From positions 12,068,847-12,132,846 of the forward strand of contig OY294046.1 in the NCBI GenBank assembly GCA_958510825.1: 64,000 bases of DNA, in the 5' to 3' direction. The position numbers were made by a program, and so were the translations under genes. This DNA is from Brachypterus glaber (taxonomy: Eukaryota > Arthropoda > Insecta > Coleoptera > Kateretidae). Position 1 is the first letter of the stretch. The number at the start of each line of letters is the position of its first letter. The notes below the pieces were generated by a model, which searched no databases, was not told the DNA's origin, and was given only the letters and a program-made list of their open reading frames with translations. Shown piece by piece: positions 1 through 11,859 of this stretch.

Positions 1-734
1 ACGAAAAATTAAATAGTAAAATGTCGAAAACCAAAATTTTAATGATGCAATGTTATTCTCCATCAAAAACTAAGAAAAAAAGTTTCCATACATGTAGGTC
101 GAAAAAACGCTTTTAAAGCTACCATAGCCCTTTAAAAATAGTGCATATTTAGGAGACCATAGCTCCATTAGGATTGATTTTTGGAAGTACCTGTATTTGA
201 GGTTTTTTTCTTAGTTTTTAATGTACATTCGCCCTGCATCATTAAAATTTTGGTTTTCAACATTTTAGTATTTAATTTTTCGTCCTCGAACTGTGGAAAT
301 TCACCTTCAAATGATTTTTTCTCGAAAACGGTTAATCCTACAGTATTACAACAAGAGTACCTTTTTTTTATGTATTTTGACCTGAGGAATTATATTTCAA
401 AAATAAAATTGCAAAAAAGTTACACAGAAAAAAGTTTGGGAGAAAAAACTGATAAGCCCCCCCCCCCGTTTCGCACACCCCTGGTTGAAATAAGTACATG
501 AAAATAACACATAAAAACGGGCCTTGGTAGGATTAGTTGACGTGCAAAACCTCGTTAATATATCTCAAAGGGTTCCTGAGTTATTAAATAAAAACTAATT
601 TTTTTAGCCACTTTCAAAGGGGCGTAGCTCCCTTATGACGCATTTTTAGACATATATTTACAAGAACTTTTGGTCATATTTTATCATGTAGAATCACCTG
701 TTAAAATTTCCTACGCTATTTCAAATACACCTTG
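1..734. mobile_element. Foldback element of the CAGGGTGTATTTG family, copy 1 (cut by window edge)
   Basis: This stretch matches the central and right parts of the complete copy at 34279-35418 almost base for base, apart from small indels. The right terminus CAAATACACCTTG is followed by TA, the likely target duplication. The two halves of the element are reverse complements of each other, so the short reading frames in it (181-501, 670-984) are not genes. The left part lies outside the window. Confidence 0.8.
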
Positions 735-1022
735 TATATGTTTAACATACATAGATAGGACTTTTCAGCTGAGCACGGCAGTATTATGTAAAACCATTCA
801 ATCAAATTTTTTAGATATATTTTTATGGCTAGGGTCATTCACCGCGCCAAAATTTAGCGCGCCGAATTTTCCGCGCCGCATTCACCGCGTCTTCATTAAC
901 CGCTACCGTCATTTACAATGGAATAACCGCGCCGTATTCACTGCGCGTGTCATTATCCGCGGCATACATAAAGCGCGCCATTAACACAACAACAAACCAT
1001 ACTATATTTAAAATTTAAACTT

Positions 1023-1091
1023 AAGGCATATCCAGAAGCTTGCATAAGAACATAAAACATAAGAATGCGATGCCGTGATTGGCTTACAAGA
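1023..1091. mobile_element. TTAA-type element, left-end fragment
   Basis: The sequence begins TTAAGGCATATCCAGAAG and is closely similar to both ends of the complete element at 13609-14186. Only about 70 bases are present, and they stop where the CCCTAGTAG element starts. It is therefore either a truncated copy or one interrupted by that element. Confidence 0.6.
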
Positions 1092-2265
1092 CCCTAGTAG
1101 AAATTTAACGTTAGAATAAGGTTTTTCTAATGTTAGAAAACTGTATAAAATTACGTTATAAAATATGTGCCCGCTTTTTAACGTTAGAATCAAACGTTAG
1201 TTAGAAACGTTAATTTAACGTTAGATTTTTAAGTTAGAAATACGTTATAAGTACGTTTAATTTCTAATTTCGGAGGGGGCGTGGCCAAATAGGAAATTTC
1301 TACCTGCATCATAAAATGGCAGCTGGAGACAAATTTATTCATATAAATAAATCTTAATATATTTGATGATGATATTTTTGAACATAATTTCGTTACATTT
1401 ATTTATAAAATAGCCATATTTTAAGGTGGCCCTAAATATTTTTCGTGTAATATCCTCTTATACTTCGATAAATACGTTTACCTCAGAGAAAATAGTAGTT
1501 TTCGTAACGAGTTTGAGACTTTAGTCCTAGTGCACGAGAATGAAGTTTTTTTGACGACGCGAAGCGAAGTCAAAAAATCATTCGAGTGCACTAAGGACTT
1601 GTCGCAAACGAGTTGCGAACAACATTTTTCGTTTGATCTACAGTCTAGACTCTTTAAAAATGTATATTTTAAAGAATTACCTGTGTTAATTTTGACATTT
1701 CTGACTTTTATAAACGTCAAACCACTTTTGTCAAAATCAAAGCTATGTGTACTCGTTTGGATAAATTAGTGTGCATAGTTGTCATTTCATTCAAATATGC
1801 ACTATGGACTCGTGCGATAGAAATATATCCAAACGAGGATATATAGTGAACATGCATTTTTCTTTATTTTGTGTACACTAGGTCGTACGAAAACTTTATA
1901 TTTAGTTAGTTAATATTTATTTATACATTCAGAATCTTAAAATATTTAGTATAAATAAATGTAACGAAATGATGTTTAAAAATATTATGATTGCTAAAAT
2001 ATATTAAGATTTATTTATATGAATAAATTTGTCCACAGCTGCCATTTTATGATGCGGGTAGAAATTTCCTAGTTGGCCACGCCCCCTCCGAAAGTTAGAA
2101 ATTAAACGTACTTATAACGTATTTCTAACTTAAAAATCTAAAAAGTTAGATTAACGTTTGTAACTAAGTTAAAAAGCGGGACATTTGCACATATTTTATA
2201 ACGTACTTTTATACAGTTTTCTAACATTAGAAAAACGTTGTTCTAACGTTAAATTTCTACTAGGG
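1092..2265. mobile_element. CCCTAGTAGAAA-family MITE, copy A (palindromic derivative)
   Basis: It starts CCCTAGTAGAAATTTAACG and ends with the reverse complement, AAATTTCTACTAGGG. Both ends correspond to the same (left) end of the simpler copy at 40495-41378. Copy A is therefore an inverted duplication of one arm around a spacer (about 1440-1930) that itself contains a hairpin at 1498-1621. It has no coding capacity and is presumably non-autonomous. No convincing target duplication is visible. Confidence 0.75.
1498..1621. repeat. Imperfect hairpin, about 124 nt
   Basis: The arms pair around a loop containing CGAAGCG. The inner stem AGTGCACGAGAATGAAG faces its near-complement, and the pairing continues outward through the words for 'aacgagtttg'. 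It sits in the spacer of copy A. The overlapping reading frames on both strands (1478-1720, 1530-1769) come from this palindrome and are not genes. Confidence 0.6.
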
Positions 2266-2815
2266 TTAACTGCATAGATAAATTAATATGACAAAAATAA
2301 TAATTAAATATAGGTTAAATTTTATACCAATATACAAAATTTAACCTATATTTAAAATTTGTGGTATACTGTCAAAAAACCTTATTTATTAAAATAATAA
2401 TTGTTTTGTTAAGTTTAGTTTTTGCGCGGTATTGTGGATGCTGTAAACTACTCGGCGCACTTTATCCATGGCTTTAAATGCGGCGCAGGTATTTTTGGCG
2501 CGGTTAACGTAGTGCATATTTCCTTAATACAAATCAGCTCTTATTTTAAAACAGGGAAAAAAAAATAAACTATAGGTATGTCTTTATAAAATAGTTTTAA
2601 TTAGATATCGTTAATTGAACATATATATAGCGTAAATTAAAACCATTTATTCTTTCGATACAAGTAGATACATAATGAATATTCATATAAGTACCTACTT
2701 TAAACATGTAACATTTATCAAATACAGGATGCAGTAATACTTTACAAAATGACAAGTTTGTAGACAGAACAGTTTACATATAATAGTAGTAAACTACTAA
2801 TAGGGAGTATAGGTA

Positions 2816-3516
2816 CCCAGACAGCACAAAGATGACTTAAAGAGATCTTAAAGATGTCGTAGCTCGTCATTCAAGACGTCTTAAGAACGTCGGTTTTCGC
2901 CGTATATGCATCTTAAAGATGTCTTAACGACTTCGTATGTTACAAAAGGTAACGTCTTTAAGACATCTTTTTTAAGACGCCTTACTGACGCTTTGCACAG
3001 GCTACTTTACAACATAATAGCCCCTCCCAGTTACCTTGCTAGGTACGGTCGTATTGATATAAGAAGTGTAATAAGAATTAGAATGAGTGGTAATTTGTTT
3101 GTCAAAAAAGATCTTAAAAAATGTGATTTTTTCTTAATTTTTTTTTGAATTTTTTTTTTTCAGTTTTTTTTTGAAAATTTCTTTTTTGATTTTTTTTTAA
3201 ATTTTTTCGTTTTTCGTAAAAAGAAAATAAAAAAAATAAAAAAAAAATTAAATTTTTTTGTTTCTCAAAAAAAGATCTTTTAAAAAAATGGTATTTTTTT
3301 TAATAATTGATTGTGGTTAATTTATTTTTAGCTATGAGTATCGAAGTTAAGACGTCTTGTACCGATACTTAAATGACATCTTATAGACATCATAATCATA
3401 TATCTTTTAAACATCCCTAAAAAGAAGTCCATAAGATATCCTTTTTATGTCTTTAGGCGTCCAGACATAATTAAGATCTAAAAAATACATCTTTAAGATA
3501 TAATGTGCTGTCTGGG
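2816..3516. mobile_element. MITE with CCCAGACAGCACA terminal inverted repeats
   Basis: The termini CCCAGACAGCACA and TGTGCTGTCTGGG are exact inverted repeats, each flanked by TA, giving 701 bp. Inside both ends are many short palindromic words of the type TTAAGACGTCTTAA and AAGATGTCTTA in both orientations, like a subterminal binding-site array. The middle is low-complexity A/T. There is no transposase frame. Superfamily is not assigned; the TA duplication fits several. Confidence 0.75.
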
Positions 3517-3741
3517 TATGTAATGACTATAAACTGTAAAGGCGATAAAAAAATATTAAAACCAAGAAAACTTTAATAAAGATTTATGATCCGATCATAT
3601 TATTATTTTTAAAACCTAAAAATGTGCAAGATATATTAGATTTAACAGTTAGCCAAGGGGTGAACCACTACAAAATATTTGTACACGGACTTTCGAGATT
3701 TTTGTATGGTTTCCGATAATTTAGTCTATCTATCTATACTA

Positions 3742-3874
3742 TCCCTATTGAAAATGACGGGTCTGCGCGGGTATAAATGTTGCATAGACCGGACTTGGGC
3801 GGGTGAATTTCATCCGCTCAAGTCCGGTTTATGCATCATTTATACCCGCCCAGACCCGTCATTTTGAGCAGGGA
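3742..3874. mobile_element. Hairpin MITE (TCCCTATTGAAAATGACGGG), copy 1
   Basis: This 133-bp unit is almost entirely self-complementary. It begins TCCCTATTGAAAATGACGGG, ends with the matching complement, and is flanked by TA on both sides. A shortened relative lies at 24618-24684. The TA duplication is compatible with a Tc1/mariner-dependent MITE, which is inference only. Confidence 0.75.
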
Positions 3875-4261
3875 TACTTTATACAGACGTCTAGACGGCC
3901 GTTTGGAGGGTGTTTATGACGTGTTGATCCCACGTAAGGTTTTTGGATGGGTTAATGCCTAGATATTTAACATGGTTTCATAGGCGTGCGCATAGCAGGT
4001 GCCGTGGGTGCCCTGGCACCCCCAAAAAAAATTGAAAGGGCGCCAGAATTTGGAAAGCAAACCCTATTAAAAAATTTCAAAATAGAGAATCTGAAATTTT
4101 TTAATTTCACCAATTTTAGTGATCTGAAATCGATATTTTTTTTTTCATAAAAATTCTCAAGGGTAAAATAAAAAGGTGGCATTTTCATGGTTGGCACCCA
4201 CAAAAGTAAAATCCTGCGCACATCTATGCATTGTTTTCCCAGTTAATAAATCATGTAATCG

Positions 4262-4306
4262 AATGAATGGATGGATTGATCCATGGATGGATTGATCCAT
4301 GGATGG
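4262..4306. repeat. Short tandem repeat of ATGGATTGATCC units
   Basis: About three copies of a 16-bp palindromic unit built on ATGGATTGATCCATGG. The minus-strand reading frames across it (3967-4459) do not look like protein genes. Confidence 0.6.
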
Positions 4307-4904
4307 ATGGGCCTTTCTTTTTTTGGAAAGTAAGATGACTTTTGTTTTGTCAGCGTTCACAGACCTCATATACTCATATACATACTCAGTATGTAAAATC
4401 TGTGTCAGCGTTCCATTCGGAAAGCATTTGGGTGAGGGACCCTGACTCAGGGTGTCCACTGAAGTGCAATGTGGTTGTAGGTTTTGCTTAAACGCCTAAG
4501 CGAACAGGGCAACTTAGGTTGCCTTACACCCCGGGACTAGAAATGTTTATCCTTTGGGGGGAACTGGACGTACTTCTTGAATGGCTTTCTATAAGAACGT
4601 AATTCTTGAATCAGTCTCTATTAAATAGGGTCTATTTAATGTGTAAGTCTAGCTTATTTCTTCTTCTGTGTACATAATTAAATTCCCGTTAACTTAACCT
4701 TTACTTTATACTACCCAAACTAGATATAGATTTATTTTACTCTGCACAGCTAGAAAAATAGTATATTATGCACTAGGGTGGGCCACAGAACACTGGGGTG
4801 GGCTGATAAATTGAAATCTGGAATTTCAAAACGCAATACCCGCCAAAATGGACCTTCTTATATGCCTAATGTGTGTGCAAAAGCAGAATCAGATTAAAGG
4901 TAAT
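4307..4904. other. No gene recognised
   Basis: No exon with plausible coding content or splice sites was seen. The sequence is diverged repeat-like DNA with no clear boundaries. Confidence 0.5.
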
Positions 4905-4912
4905 GTATACAC

Positions 4913-5140
4913 AGCGTGTTAAAAGTCCGCCTTCCCCCATTAACTTTTGAACGGCTTAAGATATCAACTTGAAATTTGGAACACAAATAATATAACCCAA
5001 ATATTTTTTTGGTATATATTTTATGTGCTTAGGGGGCACGATGGCGACAGGGGGCAAAGGGGGAAATTTTTTAAACAGAAACGGGGGGCGTGTGGTACAT
5101 CATTTTAAATCTTATAAAATTCTCTATTTGCCCACATATT
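4913..5140. mobile_element. Half copy of the GGTCCAAAAGTCACC foldback family (diverged)
   Basis: The order of conserved words matches one arm of the foldback elements at 27125-27659 and 59813-60514: 'aaaagtc', a C-rich run, 'aacttttgaac', 'gatatc', a G-rich block, then 'catcattttaaa'. The opposite arm is missing. Confidence 0.5.
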
Positions 5141-5567
5141 TTTTTATTTTTTAGGAGCAATTTTTGGGGTTATTCGCGTAAGAGTTAAATCACGTGAAAT
5201 AACACCACAGAGCAGAATAAAGAGTGGCTTAAAATATGGCCTATGATGTTTGTAAATATTATTTTCGGTTGTAAAACTTATTTGTTTTTGCATCTTTCTT
5301 ATTAAGTTTTCTTATTTTTATTTTTTTAACATATTTCCTAAAAGTTACAAAATGTACAAAAATTGAAAAATTTACAATAAAGCTGGTAATTGTCTTATTT
5401 TAAATAGATAAACTCAATAATAACCCCCGCGTGGCTTTTACTTTATTGAGTGGATAATTATTTATTTTACCCACTCAACTGTCACTTGTCAAATTATTTT
5501 CTTGTAAATGTCATTAAAATTTTTAATACAGATATGAATTTCTAAGCTATTTATTGGATAAAACCTT

Positions 5568-5683
5568 GTATGGCACTAATGGGTAAACCGATATTGCCCT
5601 CTCGAAAATTAACCTGCTTGGCTGACGCCTCGCAGGTTAATTTCTCTCATGGACAATATCTTACTTTACCCACTAGTACCATA
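5568..5683. repeat. Hairpin repeat, about 116 nt
   Basis: TGGCACTAATGGGTAAA faces TTTACCCACTAGTACCA across a loop that has its own stem (AATTAACCTGC / GCAGGTTAATT). No gene is seen in the surrounding 5141-6600. Confidence 0.6.
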
Positions 5684-6600
5684 AATAACTATTAAACATC
5701 CTTAAAAATACCTATATACCAATTTAATTTTAAAATTTTACAATGTGAATGCAAAATAAGTAAAACCGTGAATACGTCCCTGTTATTGTAATGAAAGTAT
5801 CAACTCTGGTTATTTAAAAAAATTTATTTTCCCTTGTTACTAGTATACCATGGACTGCGAAGCAATAAATTACAGCACTGTTTTGTTTAATTTTTAAATT
5901 AACGTTACGTTAATAGCTTAGATGATAAACTGTGGCAATTTCTATAAATCGTTAAAATTCGATTGGAATGTATAACATTCTGAATCTACACAGAAATAAA
6001 TACTGTTCCAACAAAAATATATACTTTTTCTACGACTGCTTTAGAACACTTTTCAAACACAGAATGAATCAATTCTAGCTCTAGATACGGTATGAATATT
6101 CCGTATCAAGTGTTAGAATAAGCACATGTACTGCTATCTCTTGTTTATAAAAGTAAAGAAAACTGTAGCAAAATTAGCAAATATTATATATATATTTTAC
6201 CATGAAATATTGAATAATTTAATGCAATTTAAAGTTTTGCGTTAAAATTTTATTAGTTTTTCTTAATATTTGACCAGTTTTTTATCAATTTACTTCAAAA
6301 AAATTAAAACTGCTCCATCTATTATTAAATATTTAAACCTAATATCTGTCACAAAAATCCGACATAACCTTCAATTTTTGCATTATAATTTGTAAATATG
6401 TGCTAAAATTAAATAAAAATCTTTTTTAAGAACTGATTTGATAAAATTATTAAATAACATTAATTGCTTTATTTAAAAATATGTGTTTTGTTGCACTTAC
6501 AATGTCGAGTCACAAAAAACATTGTTTTAACCTTGTCCGCAGTTTAAAGCCATACAGTGTTTCATATTTGCAGTCAAAGAAAAAGTATAGTCTACAACAC

Positions 6601-6698
6601 GTATGGAATAGTCATTCCGCGCTCGTGGGACCCTCATATTCGCCTGCCGGCTCGTATGACAAACTTTCCGCTCGCGCGGAATATTATCTATTCCATAC
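6601..6698. repeat. Hairpin repeat, about 98 nt
   Basis: GTATGGAATAGTCATTCCGCGC pairs imperfectly with the matching arm ending TATTCCATAC; the loop is GC-richer. The frame at 6481-6858 runs across this palindrome and is not regarded as a gene. Confidence 0.6.
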
Positions 6699-7688
6699 TA
6701 GTTATAGAATATACTATTCCACTATAGTTTATATGAAAATAGTAATTAAAAACTCAAAAAAAAATAGAAAAAATGTATATTTTTTTGCTTTAGAAAAAAG
6801 AAATCAAACCTTTTACAGCAAAAATTTTGCTAGACATAGTGGAGGACTGGGTCTTTAAAACAGTTCGGCAAATGAGCCGAAGAGGCCGGTTAAAATGAGG
6901 CCCGTAATACTGTAGGGCCCTTATCATTATTTATTAATTGTGCCCATGGGCTTAGCTGTACAGATTAGGACTTAAAAAAATACGCAAGCCCTATATCACA
7001 GGGCCCGAAACTTTATTAAACTGGACGATGCAGGCGCGAACTGGCTTCTTAACGCCTGGTCGACAAAATGGTAAAATTGGCCCAACAAACTGTTTAAAAT
7101 TTAAGAAAAAAAAAAGAAGATAATCGAGAGTCCAAATAGCCAAAACAGAAAAAATGGCCGTAGCCCGCCTAGCAGTGGGGTCCTGTCGGCTTTTGCCAAC
7201 CTTGTCTTAGGGTGAGTCCGCCACTGAGACGAGGGCCCAGAAGACATAGGGATCCTGGTAGACAATAATATTTTTTTTTCACTACTAGCTTTAGAAGTCA
7301 CCATTATTTAGCTAGTTTTTAATTTGAGAAATTAAATGTCTTTACCTTTGTAGACCTACAGAGCTGGCTAGTCCGCCACTGATCAATATTAGGTAAGCAA
7401 TCTTTTTTTCTAAGAGCTTGCGGTAAGATGTCTCTTTCCGCACTCATATGCGTGTGGAAAGAAAGCTTTTTCCGCATTTCAAAAAAAAAATCAATCAAAA
7501 TTAGTTTCTTAATTGCGTAGTGTTTCTTGTTATATTTATTCAAAAAATTATAAAAAGTTCTTAACTGTTAATTGTTTTTCTTATTGAAATTATAAAAATA
7601 AAATTTATTTAAAAAGCATAAAAGCTTTTTTTATTTTTTACCCCCCTCGTTAAAAATAATAAAAAAATATTGTTCCTAACGCATGCGT
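6699..7688. other. No gene recognised
   Basis: The stretch contains repeat-like text (for example a GGGCCC-bearing segment at about 6890-7010) but no coding exon that I can support. The minus-strand frames at 7101-7543 lack recognisable protein features. Confidence 0.4.
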
Positions 7689-7777
7689 AAAGAGGCTTTT
7701 CCGCACTCGATTGCTTGCCTGACCTCCGCTTCGCGTCGTTCTGGCAAATGCAATCTAGTGCGGAAAGAGCCTCTTTT
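7689..7777. repeat. Hairpin repeat, about 89 nt
   Basis: AAGAGGCTTTTCCGCACT pairs with AGTGCGGAAAGAGCCTCTT across a loop containing CTTCGCGTCG. It belongs to the same structural class as the hairpins at 1498, 6601 and 8021. Confidence 0.65.
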
Positions 7778-8020
7778 CACACTTGCAATTTAAATATCAC
7801 TTATCTTGGTATATTGTAAAATATTACATTTTAAGTTGGCGACCCTTGTAACTGTACATACAATTTGTATGATACAAAACAACATTACTTTGTATTCATT
7901 TTATTAATGGCTTTAGCTGTACTTTGTACAATAAAGAATATAAATATTTCTATTTATTGAATTTTATTATTCTGGTACTTAAACTGAGAACAAAATTATT
8001 GCTGACAAATAATAGTAATT

Positions 8021-8106
8021 ATATACCAAGGTAGAGAAGACATTTTTATAGCCGAGCCTATTTAAGAGTGCGAGGCTGTAATAGTCTTCTCTACCGTGGT
8101 TTATAT
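8021..8106. repeat. Hairpin repeat, about 86 nt
   Basis: ACCAAGGTAGAGAAGAC pairs with GTCTTCTCTACCGTGGT, and the inner stem continues through 'tatagcc/ggctgta'. The loop is about 20 nt. Confidence 0.65.
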
Positions 8107-8389
8107 ACTATTTTTTTCAATACTAGCGCATTTATTCTTGTGATTTAACATTTTTATATCAATAATAAACTAAAATGTTTGCTGGATCTTAATTAACCGC
8201 GCAAAAACAAATTAATAAATTGATTTATTATATAAATTATAAAAAAAATTAAAATGGGAAAGCAAAATTAATGGCTAAGCCAGAATGGGTGTTTTATGGC
8301 TTATATAAGCCCCGTAAATTTTAAAAAGGTACCTATATTTTATAGTTTTTTATAATTCGAAGGCAATACTTTCTGTGATACCCGATATA

Positions 8390-9230
8390 CACTGTGTCCC
8401 CGGATTGATGAAAAGACTCTTGTAAAAGGTAAAAAATTTTAATTTTTATTTTTTGGGGTTCAAGCCTGCTTAATTAAAGATTAATTTCTAACATATTTTC
8501 AGTTTTGAAAAATCAAGTATGATTTGGAAGTTTCCAAAAAAAACTATTTTTTTGTATCAATCAAAAAGTGCCTTTTATGTGGAAAATACAACAAAAAGTT
8601 ATTAAGGAAAGATGTTTAGAATAAACATCTAGGCCCCTACGCCAAATTTCAAAATCCTCGGCCAACTATGTTTTTTTATTTTTTTTATTTTTTTCCAACA
8701 TAGTAGCTTTTTAGTAATAGATACGTCCAAAAGTTATTCAGAAAAGTTGCTTAAAATCAAAATATAGGTCCGTGTGCCAAATTTCAAAATCCTCGGCCAA
8801 CTTTGATGTTTCACATTTTCTTGCAAGTTTTATTACCCAAATCAAAGTTGGCCAATGATTTTAAAATTTTTATTTTGATTTGAAGCAACTTTTTGTGAAA
8901 AACTTTTTAACGTATCTGTTACTAAAAAGCTACTATGTTGTAAAAAAATAATTGAAAAATCATAGTTGGCCGATGATTTTGAAATTTGGACTTTTGGTCC
9001 TAAAAAACTGTTGTTAATAAGTTTTTGTTGTATTTGCAACATAAAAGGCACTTTACTTCATAGAAAAATAGTTTTTTTTGTACATCTCCAAGGCATACTT
9101 GATTTTTTAAAACTGAAATTATATTAGAAATTAATCTTTAATCAAGCAGGGCTAAACCCCAAAAAATGAAAATTTAATTCGAGACTTTTTTACATTTTAC
9201 AAGAGTCGTTTTACCAATCCGGGCACACTG
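8390..9230. mobile_element. Foldback element with CACTGTGTCCCCGGATT termini
   Basis: The termini CACTGTGTCCCCGGATTG and the complement of CAGTGTGCCCGGATTGG face each other, both next to TA. The arms then stay complementary through most of the 841 bp. Blocks such as 'taatctttaat', 'acttgattttt' and 'ggccaactttgatgtt' recur inverted. The frame at 8842-9051 lies in one arm and is not a gene. Confidence 0.7.
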
Positions 9231-9585
9231 TATTGCTTAAGCTGTAGATAGCTTAACGAGCTTAGCTAGCTTAAGCTAGATAAAATTTGCCTTATATTGA
9301 TTTACTTTTTTAATTAATAAAAGGCGTCTTTTGAATATTAATATCCATTAGATATATTTCGAATGTTATTTCTTCCTACATTTAAATGTCCTTGCATTTA
9401 ATTTATTCTATATTAATAAATAATTATAATACCTACTATTATAACAGTGACCTATGATTAAATAACAATAAAATAATCCTGATTCCCAAAAAAAATACAC
9501 TGCCCAGTAAAAGATCTTTCCCATTTTTCACCTCCGCGCGTAAAATGGATTTTTTATTATCAAATTTACTTTCAGTAACCTTAAA

Positions 9586-10420
9586 AGAAATCAATTCCCA
9601 TTTAAAAAAAAAATCGCAAACGATAAACTTTTTTAAACAGATAAAAAAACATTTTTTTGAGTGGGTGTGTCAAAAAATCCCGAATTTCGAAATCGAAAAC
9701 GCTCTCTGACTCAAAATTTGCTCCTTAGTAAAAAACGATGCCCACTCAAAAATGAGCCAAATCGATTAATGTTTAGGGGTAGCTCAAAGCACTTTGAAAA
9801 AAATCGGTACCTGTTTTTCGGATAAAAAGTATTTGTATATAAAATTTAGGATATTTTGGAGGGTTTCGTTGGTAATATTTAGAAACAATACTAATTGTGA
9901 GAAACTAAAAAAATTATATCCCCCTGCCTTTAAGTTAGAACATAAAAAAAACGCCAATTATTTGAAGATTTCGCGAAAATTTCATTTTTGCAAGTTTTAA
10001 AAAGTGCATAAAAGATAGTTTTAAACAAAAAATCTGCAAACTTATATATTAGTATATAAGCATATATACATGTTAACAAACCTGACTATACAGAGGACAT
10101 TATTTGTTTCTGCAAGTCCAGTAAAAAAAATAAATTTCAATTTGAAACCCTCCAAAATTTCCTCAATTTTATATAAAATCAGTCTTTATCCGAAAAACAG
10201 TTTTTTTTTAAGTGTGTGCTTTGAGCTACCCCTAAACATTAATCGATTTTGCTCATTTTTGAGTGGCCATCGTTTTTTACCAAGGAGCAACTTTTGAGCT
10301 AGAGAGCGTTTTCGATTTCGAAAATCGGGATTTTTTGACACACCCACTCAAAAGAACGTTTTTTTATCTGTTTCAAAAATCGTATCGTTTACGATTTTCT
10401 TTCAAATGGAAATTGATTTC
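9586..10420. repeat. Giant palindrome, arms about 410 bp
   Basis: Two arms that are near-complete reverse complements meet at about 10005-10070. Matching landmarks include GAGTGGGTGTGTCAAAAAATC on the left against GATTTTTTGACACACCCACTC on the right, the inverted words for 'ctacccctaaacattaatcga', and 'ccgaaaaacag'. Frames at 9794-10000 and 10070-10297 are arm sequence. No protein-coding content is recognised. Confidence 0.75.
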
Positions 10421-11589
10421 GTAAGTCATCAGGTATGTTTTACTCAAACCCAAAAAAATTAGGGGTCCATGAAATTTTCATTTAAAATTGCCCAGAGGAA
10501 TCGTGAAGAAGATAAATTATGTGAATCTCGTTTTTATACGATTAAAACGAAAACGAAAAAAAAAAATAAAATAAAAAAAAAATCAGTTTTTTATACATAG
10601 AATTTTCGGCTGAATCCAAAAATGTAAAAAAATACAAGGTGTTACATCTAAAAAAAAACATATTTATGCCACTGCTGGCGAAACCGGAAGTGAAACAAAA
10701 AATTAAATCCGCCATTTTATAGTTTATATTTTATAAATTATCAAAGTTTCGTGTTTATCCAATAATTTTAGGGGTATATATAAAACTATTAATAAAAATC
10801 ACCCGGTATAGGCCTTTGCCAAAAATTACAAAAATATGTTTTACGCCTCTATTTATATTTATAATTTTTTTTTTTAAACCTAAAAATAAAAAATAATAGA
10901 GATTATTTTTTCAAAAAAAAAAGTTTTTTGTAGAAAAACGAAAAAATAAAAAAATACTCTACCTCATTTTACTCCCGGGGGTCCCTAGAACTTTGGATAA
11001 GGAATCAATGGTCCAAATTTAAGTCTTTAGCTCAAAGAATTCTCGAGTTATCGTGGTCACAAATTTTCCGGACAGACCACAGACATAATTTTGTTTTTGA
11101 CAGAACTCACTTTTTTTGATATAGTGTCGAAAAAAAAAATATTTTTTTTACGCGTGGCTTTCCTCGCGGAAAGAAAAATAAAAATATAATTCAAATTTCT
11201 AACTACAGCAAAGAACATCACGACAAATATTCAGCGAGATATCTTAAAATGTAATGTTTTTTACCCTTTTCCCCTGCCATGATTTTTAACAAAAACAATT
11301 CTAGCCGAGAACTTTGAACTAAAAACTTTTTACAGTTTTTTCCATAAAAGATCGCTATCTTAGAAAACTCTCAGTTTTAATAGTTTTAACTGTTAGTGGA
11401 AGGTGCGGTTAAAATAAATTTATTCTTGTAAAATAATTTGGGTAACAGGTTCTCACTATAAATATTTATTACCCTAGAAATGTATGGGTGTCGACAATAT
11501 AAGGTCAAGTACCGCAAATCTACTTTATATTAAAGCAGATAAGTATATAGGGAAACCTCATCTACTTAGCACCTTTGTACGCTAGATCA
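10421..11589. other. Unassigned repeat-like DNA with one dispersed motif copy
   Basis: No gene is seen. Around 11000-11100 there is a copy of the window-wide motif 'tctttagctcaaag..cgagttatcg..gacagac'; other copies are at about 26900, 39960 and 56750. The rest is A/T-rich, low-complexity sequence. Confidence 0.4.
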
Positions 11590-11632
11590 TCGATATACAT
11601 CGATATACATCGATATACATCGATATACATGA
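11590..11632. repeat. 10-bp tandem repeat (ATCGATATAC)n
   Basis: Four consecutive ATCGATATAC units are followed by a short palindrome based on ATGATATCATGAT. Simple tandem DNA. Confidence 0.8.
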
Positions 11633-11859
11633 TATCATGATATGTATGTCTTGGGTGCGAGAGAAGACTTTTCCTAAAAATTCTGAAAAACATTTTTCGT
11701 TTAAAAAAATAAATAAATAAAATGACGAAAAAATTAAAAAGCAGCCAAAAAAATCACGCTTTTTTAAAACATATTATTCCCCAAACCCCGCTTCGTGACC
11801 TCCTATAATATCCGTAAACAATACCCGACGAGATATTCGAATATGATCATATAAATAAT

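Larger units (their letters stand above)
842..2503. repeat. GCGCC-rich inverted pair enclosing nested insertions
   Basis: A GC-rich patch at about 842-985 repeats the word CCGCGCC several times. An inverted counterpart with GGCGCGG and GCGGCGC lies at about 2425-2503. Between them sit the fragment at 1023-1091 and the element at 1092-2265. The arrangement suggests an older inverted-repeat element opened by later insertions, but the arms are degenerate and no target duplication is clear. Confidence 0.4.

Noticed and set aside
6481..6858. 125-codon frame
   Set aside because: It crosses the hairpin at 6601-6698 and shows no recognisable protein features.
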